From: Wyeomyia smithii
Lineage: Eukaryota; Arthropoda; Insecta; Diptera; Culicidae
Reading direction: 5' to 3'
Assembly: GCF_029784165.1 (NCBI RefSeq)
Contig: NC_073695.1
Span: forward strand, 13,515,286-13,579,285
Length of the DNA stretch: 64,000 nucleotides
This document shows positions 10,623-22,145 of the stretch, piece after piece. The notes beneath the pieces are model-generated. The model searched no databases. It was not told where the DNA came from and saw only the letters and a program-made list of their open reading frames with translations. A program made the translations under genes and the position numbers. Each line of letters opens with the position of its first letter. Position 1 is the first letter of the stretch.

Positions 10623-11344
10623 TGTTTAACAAATTCCCAGCCGCTAACGGAGCCAGTGGAACACCAGGGGCACCCTTCACAGAAATTATCCCTTACTGCA
10701 TTACGCGGGTCACTGATGCAGCGGACCTTTCTTTACCTAGCTACCCGTGGGATTTTATATGGATGACATCAATAATTCAAAACTTAAGGGTTCCGATATC
10801 CAATTCCTGTCGGATAAAACACAACAAATGAGGATGATTTGATGAGTGTGGAAGAGGAGCTGGGATTGAACGATTCACTCGTGGATGTTCAGTCATGCTC
10901 TTCTTCCATTCTCTGTTCCTCGACATGCGAGCCAGGCGAAAGCGATGGTGATGGCACCGACGTCATCATAATTCAAGGAACCAAAGTGGAGGTCCCTGGA
11001 AACGTCTTTCCTTGAAAGAGAAATCTGACCAGAGCTCAGAAGAGAGAGCTCAAGAGTATGATTGCCTCCGGATTTCCTATGCAGGAAGCTCGGATGCATC
11101 CATTGACTCAGGCTGTCTCTGGGTCAGCAAAATGTCCTCGGATCTCGGAACTGCCTAGCAGCGAAGAGAAACCAAGGAAGAAAAAGTCGAGAAATCTATG
11201 CCCCCGTGAACGAGCGGGCCAAAAAACGTTCAATGGATCCGGTGTCGGTGAATTTCCTACGGAGCAGCCGTTCAGCAGATCAGAGTTGGTATACTCGCGA
11301 AAGATTATCCCAACACTGAACTGTCGACGGCTCTGCTAGATTCC

Positions 11345-11824
11345 TTGCAAAACTCACTTGTGGCTGCCATTGAGCAGCAAAAAAACAAGCCGGTTAAACC
11401 GAAATTTTTCAACTGTTCCTACAAGTCCGGTTACCTGATTCTTTCGTGCAAGGATAAGGAAACCTCGGACTTGTTGGAAGATGCGGTTCCAAAACTTCCT
11501 TTGTGGGAGGGAGCGAAGCTAGTTTTTCTGCGCATCTTTCAAAGCGCTTCTTTCGATAATGAGAGTAATCTTGGACTCATAGAGAGCCAGAATAATCTCA
11601 TTACCGATAAATGGCGCATTCTGAAACGATCCAATCCTAATGGAATCCATGCAGAGTGCATGCTAACCGTTGACGAAACCTCTATGCGAGATTTTGTGAG
11701 CAAGAATTTCGTCATAAAATTCCGCCTTGGTGAAACTAAACTTAGGAAAGTAAATCCTAAGCCACGCCAAAACCGCAAGCGGATGCACAAACTCGGCAAA
11801 CCATTACTGGCGAGTGGAGCCTAA
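11345..11824 (+). pseudogene. ORF1 fragment resembling the DUF4780 domain
   Basis: An uninterrupted 159-codon stretch (QNSLVAAIEQQKNKPVKPKF.. to ..GKPLLASGA). It has the look of the DUF4780 domain that I associate with ORF1 proteins of insect R1/Loa-like elements; this is recalled knowledge, not a search. It contains a basic C-terminal tail (KPRQNRKRMHK). It sits between the 5' UTR-like region and the RT pieces of the same relic, as expected for ORF1. The N-terminal half of ORF1 (about 10840-11340) is frameshifted. Confidence 0.6.
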
Positions 11825-12915
11825 CCAGTGATTCCCTCAACGTGCCTAGGGAACTCTGGGAAGTCCATGATAAAAACGAGCCCACACGAATCCGTCCCCC
11901 CCCCTGGATCTAAGGCGAATTCGGGTACTGGTCTTAGAGAAATTTCTGCATCCTCTATGACTAAATAAAACAAGAAGGGATTCCGACTCTCCCAAACATC
12001 CGAAAAGAGCGGAAAAAAAACTGTGATACCAGCCCAGCCTGCGACATATGATGTTCACGTGTGATCACTCCAAGAGTGATAGAACAAAAAAGGTTGCGAA
12101 CAAAGTTGCTGGAAAGGTTTTTCACAAGGACCTTATAAATCCGTAAATGCAGATGGGATTCTACCTGCCATGATTCAAAATGGAGAATCAGCACTAATCC
12201 TATCTCTTATGGAGATTTTCAAGGCAAGCCTAATACTTCACCACATGCCTTCCCCATGAAGACTAGTAAAGGTAGTCTTCATACCAAAAGTAGAGAAACG
12301 CGACAAGTCACTCCCAAAAGCATTCAGTTCCAGTTTGCTAATCAAGCTGGAAAATCAACGATCACAGCGTAACACTCGCTTGCGACCAAAGTAGAAAAAT
12401 CCCTCTCTTTGAAAGAAGTAGCCCTGCGCGCATTTCTCGACATTAAAGGGGCTTTCGATAATGCTTCATACTTATAATGCTATAATGCTTTATATTTATA
12501 TTTAAAAGTCATTTCGATAATTGCATATTCGAATAGATCATAGCATGCTCACGAACAGACAAATTACTTCCGAGCTGGCTGGTTCGTCAACCATCGTGAC
12601 TACAACTAAAGGTTGCTCGCAAGGGGGGGTTCTCTCTCCCTTGCTATGGTCATTGGTGGTTGACGACCTGCCAAGGGACCATGAGGCAGAAGGGTTTGAA
12701 TTTGTAAGCTTTGAAAATGTGATATCAGATAGGATGCAGCAGGCCTTAAGCCTTACACGCTCCCTAGAATTCAAGAAAATCTGGTCTGCGCCGCCAGTTA
12801 GGTTAACTAGTTTCATAAAACAAGTTATTCCCGATTGGCATCTATCTCGCTATAGCTCGCCGTCTTTCACTCAATAAGTGGTAGACAAGCTTGAAGCGCA
12901 GTACAGCAAACTGGG

Positions 12916-14044
12916 GCACGGTGGTCCCACAGACCGTTATTATAAAAAAATGCACCAAAGAATCTGAGTACACCATTCGATTCGTTATGACGTTCAGAAT
13001 CTCTGATCAAAATAGCAAAATCATCGTACGGTACATTTTTGAGTAATGCCCTTTTGCAGGTCGTAAAGTACAAAAAAGGAATATTAAAACGACGAAATAC
13101 TCAATGTAAAGCACGTTTTTTTTTCTAAATATTTTTTTCTAATTCTCAATATACTGGATTACTTTCTTCAGCAAAGTTATGCAAAATTTAAAAAAAAAAC
13201 ATTTTCTGAATACTGCGATGTCCTATATGTACGTTTAACACGACAAAATAGAGTTTTTTGTGGAACACCCCTCTTAAAAATCAGGTTTTTCTCTATATTT
13301 TTTTCTGTGAATGTCAAAACAATAAATTTTATAAATGCTTGAGGAAAGCTTAATTGAATGCATAAATTCTTAGAACATTTTGCATTGTTTTGATCATTAC
13401 AGACGAAATTATAAACAAAAAACTGTTTTTAAGAAGGGGTGTTTCACAAAAAAACTCTATTTTGTCGTACATATAGGACATCGCAGTATTCATCAATTGT
13501 TTTTCTTTTAAAATTTTCCACAACTTTGCTGAAGGAAGTAATCCGGTATATTGAAAATAAGAAAAAATATTTTTTTTATCTAACTGGTAGGTGGATTAAT
13601 CGAAAAACCAAAAACGCCAAAAATTAGTCTTTGTTTATAAAACAATTTTGCTGAAGACATTGAGTCCATAAAATCAATTTTTCATAGTCAAATCTAAAAC
13701 GATCACGATTTTTCGAATTTAGACCACTGTGCACTGTGGGATTTTCAAATAAATCTTTCCACCAATTGTAAATGTCTTGAAATATAATACTTGGAATGTG
13801 TAGAAACCATTTTGGAAGTTGTTTCATAAAATTGTGATGAAAAACGTGCTTTACATTGAGTATTTCGTCGTTTTAATATCCCTTTTTTGTACTTTACGAC
13901 CTTCAAAAGGGCATTACTCAAAAAAGTACCGTACGATGATTTTGAAATTTTGACCAGATATTCTAGACGTCATAAGAAATCGAATTGTGTACTCAGATTC
14001 TTTGGTGCATTTTTTTATAATAACGGTCTGTGGGAGCACCGTGC
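12916..14044. mobile_element. 1.13-kb foldback element with ~200-bp terminal inverted repeats
   Basis: The left arm 12916-13117 (GCACGGTGGTCCCACAGACC.., then TTATTATAAAAAAATGCACC) is the reverse complement of the right arm 13842-14044 with few mismatches. A second, inner inverted pair lies at about 13138-13290 and 13425-13556 (sharing TACTGCGATGTCCTATATGT). On the right, the inner and outer arms are separated by about 285 bp (13557-13841) with no left counterpart. The loop is about 13291-13424. No transposase is encoded, and the flanks show only GGG on both sides, so the superfamily is open. Confidence 0.85.
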
Positions 14045-14229
14045 GGGGCATACCACAATAGTTCGAATAAATAAACGCAGTGGTCCAAAAACCACCCTAA
14101 CAGGAAAAAAACCGTGTCTGTTTATGTGGGAAACCGTAATCGTGCATAATCCGCCAATGCCGATGGACCGTGTTGTATCCCTTTCCGACCGAGACCACAC
14201 AATTGTGTAGGTAAAAAATGACGGATAAC

Positions 14230-14241
14230 AAAACCTAAATC
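14230..14241 (+). repeat. Target-site duplication, left, of I-like copy A
   Basis: AAAACCTAAATC, repeated exactly at 20057-20068 after the A-tail. Confidence 0.85.
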
Positions 14242-14294
14242 TCATTCCGTCCCGAACGCTCGACGAAAACGGACGCATTAAGTGATTGTCTCGC

Positions 14295-14301
14295 TATAAA
14301 A
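14295..14301 (+). promoter_or_regulatory. TATA-like motif inside the 5' UTR of I-like copy A
   Basis: TATAAAA lies at position +54 of the element. Copy B has the same heptamer at +59 (34375-34369), within otherwise diverged 5' UTR sequence. It may be part of an internal promoter, but this is not proven. Confidence 0.3.
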
Positions 14302-14538
14302 TCGCTACTGTGTGAAGAAGAAAAAAAGCATTGCTTACTCGGTCGTGTTTCAAAGAGTGCGAAGTGCGGTGTAAAGACAAACTGACAATCCGAAGGTCAT
14401 CCTGCTATTGTGTTATAGCTGTGCCGCTGCGAAGCTGCCCGTTCCAGCACCGAAAGACTCGGTCATTGTGCTATTGAAGACAACAAAAAAGAGGTACGTG
14501 ATTCTTTGCCACTGTACTGTTGCGCTAGTTTGAGCGCA

Positions 14539-15901
14539 ATGGATGTGGATCCCTTAGCCCCCGATCCCCCGTCTCCAAACCCACCCGACCCTGACCCTCC
14601 TGTTCACCCCCCCCTCTGTCCCAGCTTTAGTCAATCCTCGTCCCAGGCTCTACCCAGACGGATCAACGGGTCCACTGGTTCTCTACATGAGGCCCAAACC
14701 AGGAGGAAAATCACTGAACACGTTACAAATCGCGAAAGATCTGACGTCACGATACAAGGCCGTGACCGAAATCGCAAAAGTCAGACCAAACAAGCTCCGT
14801 GTCGTGGTCAATGATCTGGATCAGGCCAACGATATAGCTCGCTCTGAGCTCTTTACACGCGAGTATCGCGTGTATGTACCTGCACGAGACGTGGAGATCG
14901 ACGGTGTAATAACCGATTCGAGTCTGACTGTTGAGTGTATTCTGGGAAGCGGCGTCGGCTACTTCAAAAAATCCACTACCGAGGTGAAAGTATTGGATGT
15001 TAAGCAATTACGGTCCATGTCGCTCGTCTCCGGTAAAAAAGTATACACTCCGTCAGACTCGTTTCGCGTTACGTTTGCCGGATCTGGACTCCCTAGCCAC
15101 GTTTCTATCAACCAGACTCGTCTGCCTGTGCCTTTGTATGTGCCCCGTGTTATGAATTGCACCAATTGCAAGCAGTTAGGCCATACAGCTGCCTACTACT
15201 GCAATAAGGCACGGTGTGGCAAGTGTGGGGAGACTCATGCGGAAGATTCTTGCAGTGTAAGCGCTGAAAAGTGTATTCACTGCGGGAAAAATCTGCATGA
15301 GCTTTCCGTATGCCCGGTGTACATGCAACGCAGAGATAAAATTAAACGGTCTCTTAAGGAGCGCTCAAAGCGTTCTTACGCTGAGATTCTTAAGAAGACC
15401 GTGACCACTTCTACCATAACATCGAACCCCTTTGATCTGTTGGCTTCAGATGAAACCGATTCTGACGAACCACTAGAGGGAACTTCTTTTGCCTGTCTTG
15501 GGGAGTCTAGAAAGAGGAAAAATCTTTCCTCTCCTAAGCTTCCCAGGAAAGGACCTAAGGTTTCTCAAGATGGAACGAATAATACGAACAAATCTAAAAG
15601 TGCTGCGGAAAAGCCGAAGCAAACTCCTCCTGGGATTGCAAATTCAAAGTCCCAGAAGAAGTTCCCAGCACTTCCTGGAACATCTAAAACCCCAGTTGCT
15701 CCTTTTGCACGCCCAGATAATCAAATAAACTCTGGATTGGTGAATTTTTCTAACATCGTGGACTGGATTTTTGAAAACTTCAATATACCTGATCCAATTA
15801 AAAATTTCCTCACAGTACTTCTCCCAACAGTTAGATCATTTTTGAAGCAGTTGACTGCCCAATGGCCCCTCCTTGCTGCCATTGTATCCTTCGATGCCTA
15901 A
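14539..15901 (+). pseudogene. ORF1 (gag-like, three zinc knuckles), I-like copy A, frameshifted near its start
   Basis: The nucleic-acid-binding ORF1 protein of the element. The ATG at 14539 opens MDVDPLAPDPPSPNPPDPDP, matching copy B, but the frame is lost within about 14600-14650 (near a C8 run at 14607-14614). The rest, open from about 14640 to the TAA at 15899-15901, is in another frame. It contains a fairly intact RPNKLRVVV..ELFTREYRVYVPARD region and the knuckles CTNCKQLGHTAAYYC, CGKCGETHAEDSC and CIHCGKNLHELSVC. A Ser/Lys-rich linker and a hydrophobic C-terminus (FLKQLTAQWPLLAAIVSFDA) follow. One indel appears to be the only lesion. Confidence 0.85.
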
Positions 15902-18900
15902 TTCATCTGCGTATATGAAGGATCCTATCTCTGTCTTACAGTGGAATTGTAGAAGTATTTTACCAAAAATTGATTCATTTAAAGTTTTGATAAATAAAAA
16001 CAAATGAGATGCATTTTCCCTTTGTGAAACTTGGCTTACTTCAAATGTTGATCTTAACTTCCATGATTTTAATATTATTCGCCCTGATCGAGACACCCCA
16101 TATGGAGGAGTACTTCTAGGGATTAAAAAGTGCTATTCTTTCTATCGTATTAACCTCCCCTCGATTCCAGGCATCAAAGCTGTCGCATGTCAAATGACAA
16201 TACAAGGTAAAGTGCTTTGTATTGCCTCAATATATATTCCTCCCAGAGAACAGGTTGGGCAGCGGCTGCTCTTTAATTTAATAGAACTTCTCCCCTCGCC
16301 ACGTTTGATTTTGGGAGACTTCAACTCTCATGGTGTGGCTTGGGGATCCCCTTACAATGATAACCACTCCTCTTTAATCTATAACCTTTGCGATGACTTC
16401 GACATGACTATTTTGAAAACGGTGAAATGACACGTATCCCGAAACCTCCAGCGCCCCCAAGCGCTTTGGATCTATCCTTATGTTCGACGTCGCTACGGTT
16501 GGATTGCACATGGAAGGTAATCCTCGATCCTAACGGTAGTGACCATTTGCCTATTCTTATTTCAATTACTAACGGTTCAACTCGCATGCGACCAATTGAC
16601 ATTCCGTATGACCTCACACGGAATGTCGATTGGAAGTTATACGAGGAAATGATTTCAAAAGCGGTCGAGTCGATTCAACATCATCCACCACTTGAAGAAT
16701 ACAACCTTTGCGGGGTTAATCCTCGACGCCGCGTTGCAAGCCCAAACGAAGAAATATCCCGGCGTAACGATCAAAGAGCGGCCTCTAACTCCGTGGTGGG
16801 ACAAAGAGTGCTCCGATGTCTACACGCAAAGATCCGACGCGTTTTTGGCCTTTCAGAAGGGAGGTATACCTGGCGACTATTTACGGTATTCGGAGCTTGA
16901 TACCAAGCGTATGGGCTTGTCTAAAGCAAAGAAACGCGGATATTGGCGTCGGTTCGTAAACGAGACATCGAGGGAGACATCAATGAGCACTCTTTGGAAC
17001 ACAGCCCGAAGAATGCGGAATCGCGTAACGGTCAACGAAAGCAAGGAGTCTTCAAGTAGGTGGATATTTGATTTTGCCAGGAAAGTATGTCCGGACTCTG
17101 TTCCTGCGCAAAACTTTGTTCGCGATACGTCTCCGGGCCACGACGCGATAGAATCACCTTTTACGATGGCAGAATTTTCAGTTGCCCTCCTGTCCTGTAA
17201 CAATAACACGCCTTGGTTAGATAGAATCAAATTCAACTTGTTGAAGAATCTACCCGGCAATGCCAAGAGGCGCTTGTTGAACTTGTTCAATAAGTTCCTG
17301 GAGCAAAACATTGTACCGCAGGATTGGAGGCAAGTGAAGGTGATCGCCATCCAAAAACCGGAGAAACCAGCTTCTGATCACAACTCTTATAGGCCGATTG
17401 CAATGCTATCCTGTATCCGGAAATTGATGGAAAAAATGATACTCCGTCGTTTAGACCACTGGGTCGAATCAAATGGTCTACTATCAGATACTCAATTTGG
17501 CTTCCGCCGAGCCAAAGGGACGAATGATTGTCTTGCGTTGCTTTCAACAGATATTCAGCTGGCGTATGCTCGCAAAGAACAAATGGCGTCTGCGTTCTTG
17601 GACAGTAAGGGGGCCTTTGATTCCGTTTCTATTGACATTCTTTCGGGTAACCTTCACCGACAAGGATTTTCTCCAATTTTAAACAATTTTTTGCACAATT
17701 TGTTGTCCGAAAAGCACATGCATTTTACGCATGGCGAATTGGCAACTTTTCGAATTAGCTACATGGGTCTTCCCCAGGGCTCATGTTTAAGCCCCCTTCT
17801 TTACAATTTTTATGTAAATGACATCGACGAATGTCTGGCAAATTCATGCACGATAAGACAACTTGCCGACGACAGCGTGGTCTCTGTTACAGGAGCCAAA
17901 GCTGCCGATTTACAAGGACCATTGCAAGATACCTTGGACAATTTGTCTGCTTGGGCTCTACAGCTAGGTATCGAATTCTCTCCGGAGAAGACTGAGATAG
18001 TAGTTTTTTCTAGGAAGCATGAACCTGCTCAGCTTCAAACACAGTTAACGGGTCAAACGATTTCTTAGGTTTTGGTACACAAATATCTTGGTGCCTGTTT
18101 CGACACCTGGGGTTGCCATGTTAGGTATCTGATGAAGAAAAGTCAGCAAAGAGTAAATTTTCTTCGTACAATAACCGGATCATGGTGGGAAGCCCACCCA
18201 GGAGACCTTATAAGGCTTTACCAAAGAACGATATTGTCTGTAATTGAGTACGGGTGTTTCTGCTTCCGCTCCGCAGCAAACACACATTTGATCAAACTGG
18301 AGCGAATACAATATCGTTGTTTGCGTTTCGCCTTAGGTTGCATGCAATCGACCCATACGATGAGTTTGGAGGTCTTAGCCGGAGTTCTACCGTTGAAAAA
18401 CCGCTTCTGGAGCCTGTCTTCTCGTATTCTTATCAAATGTGAGGTCTTGAATCGTCCTGTGATTGAAAATTTTGAAAGGTTAATCGAACTCAATTCTCAA
18501 ACCCGTTTTATGACATTGTATTTCTATCACATGTCCCAAAATATTAACCCTTCTTTGAATATTCCAAATCGTGTCAACTTATCAAATACTTCTGATTCTA
18601 CTGTGTTTTTCAATACATCCATGATAGAAGAAACTCGTGGAATCCCGGATCATTTACGCGTGCAGCAGATCCCCAAAATTTTTTCCAATAAATATCGAAA
18701 CATCAACTGCGACAATATGTTCTACACTAACGGATCACTTCTCGATGGGTCCACTGGCTTCGGTATCTTCAATAACAATTTAACCGTCTCCCATAAGCTC
18801 GAACATCCTGCTTCTGTTTACGTCGCAGAACTAGCTGCTATTCAGTATACCCTAGGGATTATCGAAAAAATGTCCACGGACCATTATTTCATCTTTACGG

Positions 18901-19564
18901 ACAGTCTCAGTTCCATTGAGGCTCTCCGATCGATGAAAGATGTTAAGCACTCTCCGTATTTCCTGGGGAAAATACGGGAACATCTGAGTGCTTTATCCGA
19001 AAAATCTACTCAGATTACCTTTTGCTCAGATTACCATTGCTCGATACCGGGCAATGAGAAAGCGGACTCTTTGGCTAAGGTGGGCGCAACAAACGGTGAT
19101 ATTTATGAAAGACCAATTGCTTTCAATGAATTTTTCGCATTTGTACGTCAGAACACGATCATCAGTTGGCGAAATTCTTGGACCAAGGGGAACTGGGAAG
19201 GTGGTTACATTTCATTATACCCAAGGTATCGACGAATCCGTGGTTCAAGGGGTTGGATGTAGGTCGAGATTTCATTTGCTTGATGTCTCCGCTTATGTCC
19301 AATCACTATAGATTTGATGCGCACCTCCGTCGTATTGGGCTCGGAGAAAGTGGTATCTGTGCCTGTGGTGAAGGTTATCACGACATAGAGCACGTTGTTT
19401 GGTCATGCCCTGTACACCGTGACGCCAGGTCTAAATTAATAGCTTCCCTCCGGGCCGAGGGTAGAGAACCAGCTGTCCCTGTTCGTGATGTCTTGGCGAG
19501 TCGCGACCTACCCTACATGTCCCTTATATACATTTTCCTGAAATCCATCCATGCCCAAGTCTAG
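15894..19564 (+). pseudogene. ORF2 endonuclease-RT-RNase H, I-like copy A, multiply broken
   Basis: The ATG at 15894 overlaps the ORF1 stop by 8 nt (ATGCCTAA). Domains in order are endonuclease (VLQWNCRSILPK, LILGDFNSHG, SDHLPILIS), RT (RPIAMLSCIRKL, FLDSKGAFDSVS, GLPQGSCLSPLLYNFYVNDI, QLADDSVVSV), RNase H and CACGEGYHDIEHVVWSCP. Lesions against copy B are TGA at 16005-16007, frameshifts near 16410 and 16705, TAG at 18066-18068, a small deletion near 18105 and a frameshift near 19190. RNase H has YTNGS where copy B has YTDGS, removing the first catalytic Asp, and its LAWVPSHCS region is altered to FCSDYHCS. Confidence 0.9.
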
Positions 19565-20056
19565 TCCCATTCCTTTCCACCCACATTCATCAAAACGGCA
19601 AGATCACGTCGTAGACCTCGATTTTGGAACCAGCAAATTGAACCCCACACGAACTCGCCAGGAAAACCCGAGGCCTTTCTTGATATCTTGGCTCAGCGGC
19701 ACACACCATATGGCCACTTGAACACCAGCGAACAACAACAACGAACCTAAACCAGCAACTAGACCCCGCATAATACCCTCAGAACCCGAAGATTACAAGC
19801 CCCTGTCCCAGCTCATGACATCGTGGCTTAGCAGAACAAATCCATACATGCTGCATATTCATTCGATGATCATCAGACTATAAAACACTGATTGAATAAT
19901 ACATGCTAGTTTTAAGATAGACTGAATTTCAGCTCGTAGTCGGCAGCGAGGATAAAAAATTTGCTTATAGATTTTAAGTCATCCGATATAATTGGCGCCG
20001 TTAAACATTGAATTGTATTTGTGCCGTGTCAAATAAATGATTTGAGAAGAAAAAAA
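19565..20056 (+). other. 3' UTR of I-like copy A
   Basis: Non-coding, with AAATAAATG shortly before the A-run. The matching 3' region of copy B (28577-28940) shares AATTGGCGCCGTTAAACATT and neighbouring blocks, confirming it is element sequence rather than flank. Confidence 0.75.
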
Positions 20057-20068
20057 AAAACCTAAATC
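20057..20068 (+). repeat. Target-site duplication, right, of I-like copy A
   Basis: Exact partner of 14230-14241. The leading A bases merge with the element's A-tail. Confidence 0.85.
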
Positions 20069-20265
20069 GAAGCAATCCCTATATAAAAACACTTGCTTGC
20101 TCAGGTCTTTTATTTTTCGTAGCAGCAGCGATGTTGACACTAGCGTTGTGAGCAATAAAACATTGAATAGGATGTTTAAAAAGCGAGAGAAAAGGTTTTG
20201 TTCAAGTCACCTTCTACCTACGCAATTATATGGGCCCGGTCGGAAAGGGGTATATGATGTGCGAG

Positions 20266-20566
20266 CACGTTGTATTCACGGCATTTCGAGAAAAAGGAAG
20301 TACCGCGAACATTTGGTCCATAGAATTTGGAAGAGTACATTACAGTAGCACACGGTACCCGTCATCCACTGCTCCAGTACTACCTTCACCTCCCAAATCT
20401 TGGCAATAACGCAGTGTATCGCCTCAGCCAGTAATTTGCCGCCGGGGAGCTGGTCAGCTCTAGCTGCTTTATTGTTATTTAGCCGGTCGATTTTCTCTTC
20501 AATCTCCTGGAAGTTAGGAGCTGAAATTCTTTTGTCATTCGCGCATACACAAATTTCGACTGTCAC
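20266..20566 (-). pseudogene. Pre-RT fragment, LKQGD-signature family
   Basis: The minus strand reads ISAPNFQEIEEKIDRLNNNK, AARADQLPGGKLLAEAIHCV and IAKIWEVKVVLEQWMTG. This is the NNKA.G.DQLP..L segment found just upstream of RT motif 1 in this family. It lies downstream of the 3' tail of the neighbouring fragment, so it is a separate truncated insertion. Confidence 0.65.
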
Positions 20567-20599
20567 TTCATCGTCTTCCTCTGTTGAAAAAAATCGCCG

Positions 20600-21610
20600 T
20601 TAAGGTACTACTTACTTACTTTCCTGGGGTAACATCCCTTAGGATCTTACCTGTGTCACAATGTTACACCAACGCAAACGGTCCATGGCAGCTTGACTCC
20701 AGTTTTTTGAGCTTCCTACGTTTCCGAGATCTTACTCCACTAGGACCAACCACCTAGTTCGTTACGCGCCTCTACGCCTGGTACCGGCCGGATTCGAGGC
20801 AAACACCGTTTTGCGGGATTGTTGTCCAGCATTCTTACAACATGCTCACAACATGTAACCTTCCAGCTTTAGTGACTTTCTAAATACTGGGCTCGCCGTA
20901 GAGTTGCGCCAATTCGAGCTTCATTCTCGCCTCCGTCATTCGAAAAGCATTGTCCATGTGTCGTGCCCGTAGAGGACAACCGGTCTTATGAGCTTCTTGT
21001 ATATGGTGCACTTGATACGGAGGCGAAGTTTGCCTTAACTAATTGTGGAATCTGCAGTAGGCACAACTTCCAGCTACGATACTTCTGCGGATTTCTCAGT
21101 TGCAGTTGTTGTTCAACGTCACTAATGATCTGAGGTACACAAATTCGTCAACCACCTCAACCTCATCCCCGTCGATCATTACGCTGCTGCCTGTTCGTGT
21201 CCTATCATACTCGGTTCCCCTGCTAGCAGATACTTGGTCTTGGACGTATCCACCTTCAATCCAACCTTTTCTGCTTCACGTTTCAGCTTGCTGTGCTGTT
21301 CAGCAACCGCTTTGAACGTCCATTCGACAAGGTCCATGCGTCAGCGAAGCAGATGAATTGGCTGGATTTATTAAAGAGCACGTTTCATAACACCTGCAAG
21401 CGGAATGCTGAACAGGTGGCAAAGACCGTCGACGCCTTGTCCAAGTCTCTTGCGTGTTTCAAACGGGCTTGATACTGTACCCGAAATTGTCACAAAACGC
21501 TGTATGCCATCCATCGTGTCCTTAGTTTCGCAGGGAAACCATTTTCGTCGTTACTGCAGAGCATACTCAGAAAATTGATGATTGGGTCGATGAGCTGAAT
21601 TTGATCTGAT
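20600..21610 (-). pseudogene. RT C-terminal half, LKQGD-signature family, ending in an AAGT-type tail
   Basis: Minus-strand pieces read RFVTISGTVSSPFETRKRLG and then QGVDGLCHLFSIPLAGVMKR (motif B region). They are followed by GGYVQDQVSASRGTEYDRT, a VMIDGDEVEVVDEFVYLRSL stretch and RHMDNAFRMTEARMKLELAQ-like sequence. The copy terminates near 20605-20622 with AAAGTAAGTAAGTAG on the minus strand, the same tandem tail seen at 6003-6013. Frames are broken throughout. Confidence 0.6.
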
Positions 21611-21614
21611 CGAG

Positions 21615-22145
21615 CAGAGCATGCACATCCACAACGCAGTCGGAGTGGGTTGTTCGATGCTGAGTGTCTAGATGTGACGGAAGAACACATCTGGGCCTTC
21701 GCCAACACTAGGAGCAAGTAGTGTGACACGTCAGATGCGTGAGAAATACCGGGAAGCGAGAGCTGCCGAAAAGAGACTTTATCGCCGTAAGAAACGTGAA
21801 CACTATCACGGACCGTGCCAGTTCATTTTATGTGTAATGACAGAGAGGGGAGCCTGGATACCGATAAATCGGGAGTGGTCAGGCGTTAGGAACAACACGA
21901 AGTTGTGTTGAACGGCGAACAAGGCAGGAGAGCCGTTGAGGGAAACAGGAGAAAAATTAGGGGGGAAGAATCACAAAGCCACTGGAAAGGACGGCTTACC
22001 GGCTGAATTTTCTGAAGCAAGGAACGAGTGGTTGTATAGTGCAATTCATCCGTTTATCCTGAGAGTATAGTCGGAGGGAAAACTACTCACGGACAGGTTA
22101 TAACAACGATTTTCAACCGGGGGAATTAGGCCGTTCGAGAGGGGG
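21615..22145 (+). pseudogene. N-terminal (pre-RT) part, LKQGD-signature family, opposite orientation
   Basis: The plus strand reads GLFDAECLDVTEEHIWA and then MREKYREARAAEKRLYRRKK, the basic helical region that precedes RT in this family. A KNHKATGKDGLPAEF-like stretch follows near 21975. It abuts the minus-strand RT half head to head, which is the geometry of a twin-priming inversion. Confidence 0.6.

Larger units (their letters stand above)
10420..12890 (+). pseudogene. R1/Loa-like non-LTR relic with 5' UTR, ORF1 and RT pieces
   Basis: A single decayed element in plus orientation. Its 5' region (10420-10720) matches a second copy at about 60780-61010 over several hundred bases, including TTCCCAGCCGCTAACGGAGC. 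ORF1 sequence occupies about 10840-11824 and RT pieces lie at 12380-12877. The RT pieces read FLDIKGAFDNAS (motif A), then MLTNRQITSELAGSSTIVTT and GCSQGGVLSPLLWSLVVDDL (motif B). Stops and frame changes break every part, and the foldback element at 12916 lies just beyond its 3' remnant. Confidence 0.7.
14242..20056 (+). mobile_element. I-clade non-LTR retrotransposon, copy A, full length but decayed
   Basis: A 5.8-kb element with 5' UTR, ORF1 (CCHC knuckles), ORF2 (endonuclease, RT, RNase H, terminal Cys/His motif), a 3' UTR and a short A-tail. It is bounded by the 12-bp duplication AAAACCTAAATC at 14230-14241 and 20057-20068. Its first bases, TCATTCCGTCCCGAAC, match the 5' end of copy B (TCATTCTGTGCCGAAC), which independently fixes the element start. 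RNase H downstream of RT and three ORF1 knuckles fit the I clade (MosquI-like in mosquitoes, from memory). Confidence 0.9.
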
